Assembly: GCA_021731205.1 (NCBI GenBank)
Contig: JAKFXV010000195.1
Location: 1 to 15,094 of the forward strand
Length of the DNA stretch: 15,094 bases
From: Nocardioides sp.
GTDB lineage: Bacteria; Actinomycetota; Actinomycetes; Propionibacteriales; Nocardioidaceae
Direction of reading: 5' to 3'
Shown: positions 8,601-15,094 of the stretch, piece after piece
Layout of the letters: each line of letters opens with the position of its first letter
Numbering within the stretch: position 1 is the stretch's first letter
Program-made: the position numbers and the translations under genes
Notes under the pieces: generated by a model
What the model saw: the letters and a program-made list of their open reading frames with translations, nothing else
Database searches by the model: none
What the model was told of the DNA's origin: nothing

Positions 8601-9879
8601 ACACCGCCGCCGCGCCGATGATGAACGCCACCAGCCGGCCCGGGATGTCGGAGACGGTCGGGCTCAGCAGGTTGACGAACGTGGGCAGCAGGCCACCGAG
8701 CATGAAGCCGGTGTTCCACGAGACGGCCGTGCCACGGGAGCGGATCGCGGTCGGGTAGCGCTCGTTGAGGAAGATCATCACCGGCGAGTAGGCCGCGTTG
8801 GCCAGGAAGGCGAGCAGGCACGCTGCGAGCATGATCCGCGTCGTGCTGCCCGGCTCGCTGCGGGAGATGACGAGCGTGAGGATCGGCAGGGCGACGATGT
8901 TGACCGCGCCCAGCGTCAGCATGGTCCGCCGGCGGCCGTACCGCTGGCTGGCCTCTCCTGCGATGACCGATGCGATCACGACGACCAGGCTGCTCACGAG
9001 CAGCACCCCGCCGCGCGGACCGGACGGCATCCCCACGACGGAGTCGAGCATCGTGGGCAGGAAGCCGGACGTCAGGTAATACATCGCGCCTCCGCCCGCC
9101 GCGACCGCAATGTTGAGGAGCGTGATGCTGCGGTACTCGCCCTTGACCAGGTCGAGGAACCGCATCCGCGGGGCCGGTGGACCGGACTTCGCGGCCTCCT
9201 GGGCCTGGAGCCACATCGGTGACTCCTCGACCTTGCGCAGCACGAAGAGGCTGAGCAGGCCGCCCATCAGGCCGCTGAAGAACATCACCCGCCAGCCGAA
9301 CTCGTTGAACGAGTCACCGGGGTAGAAGTGGCTCACCACGATGAACGTGATGCTTGCCATCGCCGCACCCAGCCCGGCACCGCCGGCACCGATCAGACCG
9401 CTCATCAGGCCCCGCCAGCGCGGAGGGACGCTCTCGGTGCCCAGGGTGTGCGTGGTGGCGGTGACGCCGCCGACGAACAGGCCCTGGATGACGCGCAGGA
9501 CCAGGAAGGTGATCGGGGCCATGACGCCGATGGAGGCGTATGTCGGCACGAGACCCATGGACGCCGTCGACAGGCCGACACCGGCCATCACCGTGACCAT
9601 GATGGTCTTGCGGCCCTTGCGGTCGGCGAGCTCGCCGAAGAAGGCCGCGCCGGCGGGTCGCATCACGATGCTGACGGCGAACGACGCGAAGACCAGCGCC
9701 AGGCTGAGCGTCTCCGACTCGGCCGGGAAGATCTGGTGTCCGACCGCCTTCGCCACGTAGAGCAGCAGGAACAGGTCGAACAGGTCGAAGGCCCAGCCCG
9801 CCACGGAGGCGAAGGCGGCGGGCAGCGCGGACTTGCTCGGCGGTGCGCCGGCAGCGGGGTCAGGTGTGGGCTGGGACAT
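8518..9879 (-). CDS. MFS transporter (metabolite:H+ symporter-like)
   Basis: A 453-aa inner-membrane carrier with about 12 hydrophobic helices. Motif A of the major facilitator superfamily is at residues 82-91 (GELADRKGRK), preceded by RPAGAAFF. A second copy-like loop, SQRYGRRRT, opens the second half. Helix 1 carries acidic residues (FDLFDLF, Asp32 and Asp35), a feature of aromatic-acid and organic-acid proton symporters. LRVIQGLFVGG and WRVMFFSG are also typical of the metabolite:H+ symporter group. ATG 9879 lies three bases past the stop of the Fe-S/CoxG gene, so it is the last gene of the operon and probably imports the substrate of the hydroxylase. The exact substrate cannot be read from the sequence. 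Its 3' end overlaps the PucR fragment tail-to-tail. Confidence 0.88.
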   Translation of the reverse strand: MSQPTPDPAAGAPPSKSALPAAFASVAGWAFDLFDLFLLLYVAKAVGHQIFPAESETLSLALVFASFAVSIVMRPAGAAFFGELADRKGRKTIMVTVMAGVGLSTASMGLVPTYASIGVMAPITFLVLRVIQGLFVGGVTATTHTLGTESVPPRWRGLMSGLIGAGGAGLGAAMASITFIVVSHFYPGDSFNEFGWRVMFFSGLMGGLLSLFVLRKVEESPMWLQAQEAAKSGPPAPRMRFLDLVKGEYRSITLLNIAVAAGGGAMYYLTSGFLPTMLDSVVGMPSGPRGGVLLVSSLVVVIASVIAGEASQRYGRRRTMLTLGAVNIVALPILTLVISRSEPGSTTRIMLAACLLAFLANAAYSPVMIFLNERYPTAIRSRGTAVSWNTGFMLGGLLPTFVNLLSPTVSDIPGRLVAFIIGAAAVFIAAVLLSPETRGRLDTDVRAGKRQKV

Positions 9880-9882
9880 GGG

Positions 9883-11133
9883 TCACCGTTCGTCTCTGGG
9901 GGTGGTACGACGCCCGTCGCGTCGTGTGTGGTCCCGGCTGCGTTGCCGGAGGTTCCTGTAGCGGGTCCGCGCCCTGTCGGACAGCGCGCCGAAGAGGATC
10001 GCCATGGCGCCGGGCGGCTTGGCGCCCACATCGGGCTCGGCGCCGGCCGCGGCCCGGTCCATGCCCCGGGCGAAGTCCTCGAACATGCGGCGACTGACGT
10101 CGCCGGCGAGGGAGCGCCCGAAGCTCGCGATCCGCCCGGTGAGGAACACCCTGGCCTCGGCGTGCAGCGAGACGCCCGTGCCTGACGGGGTGGCCGTCAT
10201 CACGATCTCCGCCTGGGCGCCGCCGCCACCGGTGTCCTTGCCCTGGGCCTTCAGGGTGAGGCGGTCGTCACGCTGCTCGAGCACGTGCGCGATGCCGTCG
10301 AAGGACAGCCGGACGGGGCCGAGCGCGATCCGGGCCCGGCCGCGGTACCAGTCGTCCCCGAGCTCGTCGGTCAGTTCCGCGCCGGGCAGGCAGCGGGCGA
10401 GCAGCCGGATGTCGTTGAAGACCCCAGCAACCTCGTCCGGCGTCGACTCGAGCTGGCTGGTGACATCGACGACGATGGTGGGCTCGCCGGTGGGCAGGGC
10501 GATCTCGTCGGGGTGGTCCCCGAGCACGGCGACCTCGGCGACCTCCGCGGCCGCGGCGGCGCCCGCACCGGTCGGCGTACGCCCGACCAGGGTGCGCTGG
10601 GCACAGTTGCCCGGCCCGGGCAGCCCGGCGCGGTGGGCGTTCGCCACCTCGTCGACGGCGTCGATGATGTTGCGGTAGCCCGTGCACCGGCACAGGACCC
10701 CGGACAGCTCCTCGGGCAGGTCGTCGGTCGCGACGTCGGGCTCGTGGGTGAGCAGGTCGTAGGAGCTCATCAGGAAGCCGGGCGTGCAGAACCCGCACTG
10801 GAGTGCGTGGTGCTTGCTGAACGACTCCTGAAGCGGGTGCAGGTCGTCCTGGCGACCGAGGCCCTCCACCGTGACGATCTCGGCGCCGTCGAGCTGGACG
10901 GCGAACAGGAGGCAGGCGCGGGAGGCCTGGCCGTCCACGAGGATGGTGCACATCCCGCAGATCCCGTGCTCGCACCCGACGTGGGTGCCGGTCAGTCCGA
11001 GGTGGTCCCGGAGCGCGTCCGACAACGTGACCCGGGCGGGGAGCGACATGGTGACCTCGCTGCCGTTGACGGTCATGGTGACGTCGACGGTCTCGTCGGC
11101 CTCGGTGCGGGCGTAGGCGTTCGGGAGGCTCAC
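9883..11133 (-). CDS. Molybdenum hydroxylase 2Fe-2S subunit fused to CoxG-like SRPBCC domain
   Basis: 416 aa with two domains that are usually separate proteins. Residues about 15-170 are the iron-sulfur subunit of the xanthine oxidase family. Cluster ligands are Cys54, Cys59, Cys62 and Cys74 in the plant-ferredoxin fold and Cys113, Cys116, Cys148 and Cys150 in the helical domain (QCGFCTPGF, VLCRCTGYRNI). An Ala/Gly-rich linker (about 176-215) leads to a CoxG/SRPBCC domain (about 218-360: VDVTSQLESTPDEVAGVFND, RCLPGAELTD, GPVRLSFDGIAHVLEQ, FEDFARGMDR). A basic, disordered-looking tail follows (RTRYRNLRQRSRDHTRRDGRR). The first part passes electrons from the Mo site to FAD. CoxG-type domains have been linked to membrane recruitment and quinone transfer for CO dehydrogenase. 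GTG 11133 overlaps the stop of the FAD subunit gene in a GTGA, so translation is coupled. Confidence 0.9.
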   Translation of the reverse strand: MSLPNAYARTEADETVDVTMTVNGSEVTMSLPARVTLSDALRDHLGLTGTHVGCEHGICGMCTILVDGQASRACLLFAVQLDGAEIVTVEGLGRQDDLHPLQESFSKHHALQCGFCTPGFLMSSYDLLTHEPDVATDDLPEELSGVLCRCTGYRNIIDAVDEVANAHRAGLPGPGNCAQRTLVGRTPTGAGAAAAAEVAEVAVLGDHPDEIALPTGEPTIVVDVTSQLESTPDEVAGVFNDIRLLARCLPGAELTDELGDDWYRGRARIALGPVRLSFDGIAHVLEQRDDRLTLKAQGKDTGGGGAQAEIVMTATPSGTGVSLHAEARVFLTGRIASFGRSLAGDVSRRMFEDFARGMDRAAAGAEPDVGAKPPGAMAILFGALSDRARTRYRNLRQRSRDHTRRDGRRTTPRDER

Positions 11134-12038
11134 GAGGACTCCCCCTCTCGAGTGGGTCGGACGGATTTCAGGTAGGCCCGCGCGACCTGGCGCGAGACCA
11201 GGCCGGCCATCAGCTGGCGGCGGTACGCCGCACTCGCGTGCGCGTCGCCACCCGTGTCGACCACGTCATCGGCGATGCCGGCGGCGTGGTCCCCCAGCGC
11301 CCGGCCCAGGCCGGCCTCGTCGGGTTCGGGGCCGGTGGCGTCGAGTGCTGCGCGGAGCTGCTGGGAGACGTCGCGGGTGACCGGGTGGTCGGAGATGCCG
11401 AAGCAGCTGATCCGGGCGTCGGGCCCCGCGGTGGTGGTGCGCACGCGGACCGCGACGCCCGCGAGGGCGAAGTCGCCGTGCCGGCGGGCGAACTCGCCGA
11501 ACCCGAAGCCCTCGCCGTCCTCGGCCACCGGGAACAAGACCTCGGTCAGGAGCTCCTCGGGCAGGACCGCGGTGCTCATCGCACCGGTGAAGAACTCGCT
11601 CGCCGGGATCTCCCGCGTGCCCCCGGTGCCGGCGACGACCATGGTGGCGTCGAGGCAGGAGGCGACCGCGGGCAGCTCGGCCGACGGGTCTGCGTGCGCG
11701 ATGCTGCCGCAGACGGTGCCTCGGCTGCGGATCTCCCGGTGGCCGACCCATGGCAGTGCGAGCCGCAGCAGGGGCACGGCCGCCGCCGCGTCGTCGTACT
11801 GCACCTGTCGCTGGCGCACCGTCGCCCCCACCCGGAGGTGGCCGTTGCTGCGCGACAACCGGTTGAGCTCGGGGACCGCGTTGATGTCGACGAGCGTGGA
11901 CGGGCGCCCCAGTCGCATCGCCAGCACCGGCACGAGCGACTGGCCACCGGCCAGCACCTTGGCTCCGTCCCGGCCGAGCTCGGCCAGGGCGTCCTCGGTC
12001 GTGCCGGGGCGGACGTAGGCGAACGGGGCAGGCTTCAC
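11130..12038 (-). CDS. Molybdenum hydroxylase FAD-binding subunit (CoxM/XdhB-like)
   Basis: About 302 aa. This subunit carries FAD and hands electrons from the iron-sulfur clusters to the final acceptor. Two FAD-binding blocks are visible: AGGQSLVPVLAMRLGRPSTL (residues 30-49) and TVCGSIAHADPSAELP (108-123). The latter has Cys-Gly where many relatives have Gly-Gly. The C-terminal domain (FGFGEFARRHGDFALAGVAV, YRRQLMAGLVSRQVARAYL) is the CO_deh_flav_C type. The frame is open further upstream but that part is antisense or overlapping the hydratase; GTG 12038 is preferred because GGTGA lies nine bases before it and KPAPFAYVRP matches family N-termini. Seven bases separate it from the hydratase stop, and its own stop overlaps the next start by four bases. 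Confidence 0.9.
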   Translation of the reverse strand: MKPAPFAYVRPGTTEDALAELGRDGAKVLAGGQSLVPVLAMRLGRPSTLVDINAVPELNRLSRSNGHLRVGATVRQRQVQYDDAAAAVPLLRLALPWVGHREIRSRGTVCGSIAHADPSAELPAVASCLDATMVVAGTGGTREIPASEFFTGAMSTAVLPEELLTEVLFPVAEDGEGFGFGEFARRHGDFALAGVAVRVRTTTAGPDARISCFGISDHPVTRDVSQQLRAALDATGPEPDEAGLGRALGDHAAGIADDVVDTGGDAHASAAYRRQLMAGLVSRQVARAYLKSVRPTREGESS

Positions 12039-12045
12039 GGCTGGT

Positions 12046-12825
12046 TCACCGACCCTGGAACTTCGGCGCGCGCTTCTCTTCGAACGCGGCGACACCCTCG
12101 GCGAAGTCGTGGCTCGCACGCAGCATCGAGTAGGCCTTCCGCTCCAGCTCGATGCCCGTGTAGAGCGGGCCGTCGATGCCCCGGTCGAGGACCTCCTTGG
12201 CGGTCCGCAGCGCCATCGGCGAGTAGCCCAGCAGCGTGGCGACGACCTCGTCGGTCCGCTTCTCGAGCTCATCGGCATCGGCGCAGTTGTGCGAGGTGAG
12301 ACCCCAGTCGAGAGCCTGCTGTCCGGTGATCCGCTCGCCGGTGAGGATATGGTACTTCGCTCGCGACAGGCCGATCAGGCGCGCCAGTCGCTGCGTGCCG
12401 CCGCTGCCGGGGATCATGCCGAGCTTCATCTCGGGCAGGGCGAACCGCGACCGGTCGGTCGCGATCCGGATGTCGCAGGCCAGCGCCAGCTCGAGGCCGA
12501 CGCCGAAGCAGTAGCCGTCGATCGCGGCGACCACGGGCTTGGGGCTGCGGGCGGCCGCGGTCACGTTGTGGCCGAGGTCGGTCAGGTCGACCGGGTCGAC
12601 CTCCATGAAGCCGGCGATGTCGCCGCCGGAGGTGAAGTGCTCGCCCTCGGCCCGGACCACGACGACCTGCACGTCCCGGTCGGAGTCGATCTCGGCGAAG
12701 CGGTCGGCCATGACCTGGCGGGTCTCCCAGGTGATGACGTTGTAGCGGCCGTGCGACAGCGTCAGGTTGGCGACCCTGCCGTCGTGGCTGCGGTCGAGCC
12801 GGATCTCGCCTCCGGTGAGTGGCAT
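12046..12825 (-). CDS. Enoyl-CoA hydratase/isomerase (crotonase) family protein
   Basis: 259 aa, full length for the family. Crotonases act on CoA thioesters, most often adding water across a 2,3 double bond. Both acid-base glutamates of true hydratases are present: Glu112 in GVGLELALACD and Glu132 in LPEMKLG, 20 residues apart like Glu144 and Glu164 of the rat enzyme. The oxyanion-hole segment reads HFTSGGDIAGF (usually FCAGADI), and GMIPGSGGTQRLARLIG follows. The C-terminus SHDFAEGVAAFEEKRAPKF is standard. ATG 12825 lies one base after the stop of the large hydroxylase subunit, with AAAGGAA about nine bases upstream. Its place inside the operon suggests that the hydroxylated product, or a ring-opened derivative, is handled as a CoA ester. 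Hydratase, isomerase or hydrolase activity cannot be told apart with certainty. Confidence 0.92.
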   Translation of the reverse strand: MPLTGGEIRLDRSHDGRVANLTLSHGRYNVITWETRQVMADRFAEIDSDRDVQVVVVRAEGEHFTSGGDIAGFMEVDPVDLTDLGHNVTAAARSPKPVVAAIDGYCFGVGLELALACDIRIATDRSRFALPEMKLGMIPGSGGTQRLARLIGLSRAKYHILTGERITGQQALDWGLTSHNCADADELEKRTDEVVATLLGYSPMALRTAKEVLDRGIDGPLYTGIELERKAYSMLRASHDFAEGVAAFEEKRAPKFQGR

Positions 12826-12826
12826 G

Positions 12827-15094
12827 TCAGGTTCCTTTCGTCTGGTGGAGCAGTTGGTGAAGGACGTTTCCGTGCAGGGGCAGCGAGCTGATCGCGATGC
12901 CCTCGGGGGCCAGCGCGTCGGCGACGGCGTTGGCGATCGCGACCGGCAGGCTCATCGAGCTGCCCTCGCCGGAGCCCTTCGCGCCGAGTCGGGTGAGCGG
13001 CGAGGGCGTGACCACGTGGTCGCTGATGAGCGGGAAGCACGACTCCGCCGAGGTGGGGCACAGGTAGTCCATGAAGGTGCCCGCGGTCGGCTGGCCCGCG
13101 TCGGAGTAGGTCATCTCCTCGTACAGCGCACCGCCGAGGGCCTGCGCCAGGGCGCCGTGGATCTGGCCGTCGAGCAGTGTCTGGTTCAGGATCGTGCCGG
13201 CGTCGTGCACGCTCGAGACGTTCTCGACCGAGACCCGCATCGTCTCCGGGTCGATGCGGACCACCACCACCTCGGCCACGAACCCGTAGCAGAGGCTGGA
13301 GTTGATCTGGTCCGTCCGCGAGGCCGCCTTCGACTGCGGCGGGGTGAAGGCCGCCTCCTCGTAGAGGCGCGCCGAGACACCCTCGGGCAGCGAGCCCGGG
13401 TCCCAGTGCACCAGCCCGGCGGCGTGCCTGAACTCGACCGACCGGTCCGGGTCCTCGATCACGCGCACGTGGCCGTCGGCCAGCTCCAGTGAGTCGGGGT
13501 CGGCCTCGAGCAGCACGCCTGCCGCGATCTTGATGGTGGCTGCGATGCCGTCGGCTGCCTCGAGCAGAGCACTGGTCAACAACGGCGCGAACCGGGAGGA
13601 GTAGCTGCCGGAGCTGATCGTCCACGGCGTGCTGGCGGTGTCCATCTCGACGCGCGGCCGGACCTGCTCGACGGGGAGGCCGAGGTGCTGGGCGACGATG
13701 TCGCGGGCCACTGTGGCGTGGCCCTGCCCCTGCGGGACCGTGCCGAGCAGCACCGAGACCACTCCCTGCAGGTCGACGCTGATCCGGACGTGCTCGGTCG
13801 AGCCCGACTTGCCTCGCTTCGCCGTCCGGTCCTGCACCGGCGTCGCCAGGCCGACGTAGCCGATGTTGGTGGCGGACGGATCGACGATCGTGGCCATGCC
13901 GATGCCCATCCACTCCCCGTTCTCGCGGGCGACGGCCTGCTCCTTGCGCAGCCGGTCGTAGTCCACGTTCTCGAGGGCCAGCTCGAAGGCACGGTGGTAG
14001 TCACCGCTGTCGTAGATCCCTCCGCTGGGCGTGGCGTGCGGGAACTGGTCCGCCTGGAGCAGGTTGCGGCGGCGTACGTCGGCCGGGTCGAGCCCGAGCT
14101 CGGCCGCGATGTCGTCGATCAGCCGCTCGAGACCGAAGTAGAGCTGCTGACCGCCGAACCCCCGGTTGAGCCCGGTCGGCGCCTTGTTGGTGACGACCGC
14201 GCGGGCCCGGATCTCGACCTCGTCGATGCGGTAGGCGCCGGTGATGTTGCCGAAGCAGCGGTAGAGCGTGCTGGGCTCGGGAGGACGAAGGTAGGCACCC
14301 ACGTTGTCCACCAGGTCGACGCGCAGGGCGCTGACGACACCGTCGGCGTCGACCGCGGCCGAGAACGTCATCAGCCGGTCGGAGCCCGACGAGCTGGCCT
14401 GCAGGTGCTCGAGCCGGTCCTCGGTCCAGCGCACCGGCCGGCCTGCGTGCTTGCTGGCGAGTGCCATCAGCGCGATGTAGGGGTACACGGCCGACTTGAT
14501 GCCGAAGCTCCCCCCGATGTCGGCCGGGACGATGAGCCGCAGCGACGAGGTCGGGATGCCGAGGCAGCCGGCCACGACCGGGGCCATCGAGAACGGTCCG
14601 TGGAAGTTCGACCAGGCGGTGATCTCGGGCCCGTCGGCGCGGTCCTGCCAGTCGGCGACGACGGAGTAGCACTCCATGGGCATGGAGGAGTACCGCGGGA
14701 ACGAGTAGCGGCCCGTCACGGTGTGGGGCGCCCGGTCGAAGGCCGCGTCGACCTCGCCGAACGTGAAGGTGCGATCGGTGGCGACGTTGCTGTCGGCCTG
14801 GTCGTGCAGCCGGGGTGCGTCGTCCTCGAGCGCCTGGTCCGTCCGGACGACGGCGGGCAGCACCTCGTACTCGATCTCGACGAGCTCCGCGGCGTCCTCG
14901 GCGGAGTAGCGGTCCGCGGCCACGACCACCACCACGGGCTCGCCCACGAACCGGGTCTTGTCGGTCGCGGTCGGGTAGTAGGGGGTCGGCGCCTTCACCG
15001 ACAGCGGGAACGGCCGCAGGGTGGCCAGGACCTCGTCCGGACCGATGACGGCGGCCACGCCCGGGTGCCTGCGCGCGGCGTCGAGGTGCACTGC
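12827..15094 (-). CDS. Molybdenum hydroxylase large (molybdopterin-binding) subunit, xanthine dehydrogenase family, partial
   Basis: The catalytic subunit of a three-part hydroxylase. About 755 residues are in the window; the frame continues past the right edge, and roughly the first 60-90 residues of the small a/b hammerhead domain are missing. Seen in order: VGEPVVVVVAADRYSAEDAA (hammerhead domain), the Moco-binding segment GGSFGIKSAVYPYIAL, NKAPTGLNRGFGGQQ (active-site loop), GTVPQGQGHATVARDIVAQ, and near the end GAKGSGEGSSMSLP with the catalytic Glu (codon 12965..12967) that activates the Mo-bound hydroxyl. The loop reads LNRGFGG, neither AYxCSFR (form I CO dehydrogenase) nor AYRGAGR (form II). 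It is closer to the RGFG/RAFGGPQ loop of xanthine and heterocycle hydroxylases, so CO is unlikely to be the substrate. The true substrate cannot be named. It is the first visible gene of the operon; the promoter is outside the window. Confidence 0.92.
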   Translation of the reverse strand, partial: AVHLDAARRHPGVAAVIGPDEVLATLRPFPLSVKAPTPYYPTATDKTRFVGEPVVVVVAADRYSAEDAAELVEIEYEVLPAVVRTDQALEDDAPRLHDQADSNVATDRTFTFGEVDAAFDRAPHTVTGRYSFPRYSSMPMECYSVVADWQDRADGPEITAWSNFHGPFSMAPVVAGCLGIPTSSLRLIVPADIGGSFGIKSAVYPYIALMALASKHAGRPVRWTEDRLEHLQASSSGSDRLMTFSAAVDADGVVSALRVDLVDNVGAYLRPPEPSTLYRCFGNITGAYRIDEVEIRARAVVTNKAPTGLNRGFGGQQLYFGLERLIDDIAAELGLDPADVRRRNLLQADQFPHATPSGGIYDSGDYHRAFELALENVDYDRLRKEQAVARENGEWMGIGMATIVDPSATNIGYVGLATPVQDRTAKRGKSGSTEHVRISVDLQGVVSVLLGTVPQGQGHATVARDIVAQHLGLPVEQVRPRVEMDTASTPWTISSGSYSSRFAPLLTSALLEAADGIAATIKIAAGVLLEADPDSLELADGHVRVIEDPDRSVEFRHAAGLVHWDPGSLPEGVSARLYEEAAFTPPQSKAASRTDQINSSLCYGFVAEVVVVRIDPETMRVSVENVSSVHDAGTILNQTLLDGQIHGALAQALGGALYEEMTYSDAGQPTAGTFMDYLCPTSAESCFPLISDHVVTPSPLTRLGAKGSGEGSSMSLPVAIANAVADALAPEGIAISSLPLHGNVLHQLLHQTKGT
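12831..12840 (-). promoter_or_regulatory. Ribosome binding site of enoyl-CoA hydratase gene
   Basis: Minus-strand CGAAAGGAAC, nine or so bases before ATG 12825. It lies within the last codons of the large hydroxylase subunit, showing coupled translation inside the operon. Confidence 0.6.

Noticed and set aside
12039..12278. Extended start of the FAD subunit at 12278
   Set aside because: The extra 80 residues overlap the hydratase gene in another frame and look like a shadow translation; GTG 12038 has a ribosome binding site and matches the family start.
9883..15094. Aerobic CO dehydrogenase (coxMSL) operon
   Set aside because: Subunit make-up and the CoxG domain fit, but the active-site loop has neither CO dehydrogenase motif and the gene order includes a crotonase, so a CO function is not supported.

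Overview
The window is high-GC DNA with many GTG starts, short gene spacings and families typical of Actinomycetota: a DUF3105 membrane-anchored protein, an ERCC4-type protein with an Lsr2-like tail, and an actinobacterial-type aconitase. A Nocardioidaceae-like actinobacterium is a reasonable guess, but the sequence does not settle the genus. I see no tRNA, rRNA, CRISPR array, insertion sequence or integrase.

Left part (1..7546). A secreted peptide-type ABC substrate-binding protein runs off the left edge (minus strand). Its 5' end overlaps, head to head, the start of a complete oligopeptidase B (S9A serine peptidase, plus strand). Converging on that is a minus-strand run: aconitase, then a TauE/SafE-type membrane permease, then a DUF3105 protein. 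Aconitase has its own leader with a strong ribosome binding site and a perfect 14-bp palindrome over the likely -10 region.

Middle part (about 7547..8600) is a gene graveyard or rearrangement scar. It holds, in order, only the last residues of a TrmA/RlmD-type RNA methyltransferase (minus), an unexplained stretch with a 9-bp direct repeat, the C-terminal part of an ERCC4-nuclease/Lsr2-like protein with a one-base frameshift (minus), and the C-terminal part of a PucR/CdaR-family regulator (plus). The ERCC4 and PucR fragments point away from each other and both lack their 5' ends at the same place (about 8143..8160). One deletion, inversion or assembly join explains both.

Right part (8518..15094) is a tight minus-strand operon transcribed from beyond the right edge: a molybdenum hydroxylase large subunit (partial), an enoyl-CoA hydratase, the FAD subunit, an iron-sulfur subunit fused to a CoxG/SRPBCC domain, and an MFS transporter. 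Gaps run from a 4-base overlap to 7 bases. The large subunit carries neither of the two known CO dehydrogenase active-site loop motifs, and a hydratase sits inside the operon. The likely job is therefore uptake (MFS), hydroxylation (three-part Mo/Fe-S/FAD enzyme) and CoA-thioester processing of an organic substrate I cannot name, not CO oxidation. PucR-type regulators often sit beside such hydroxylases, so the broken regulator may once have controlled this operon.
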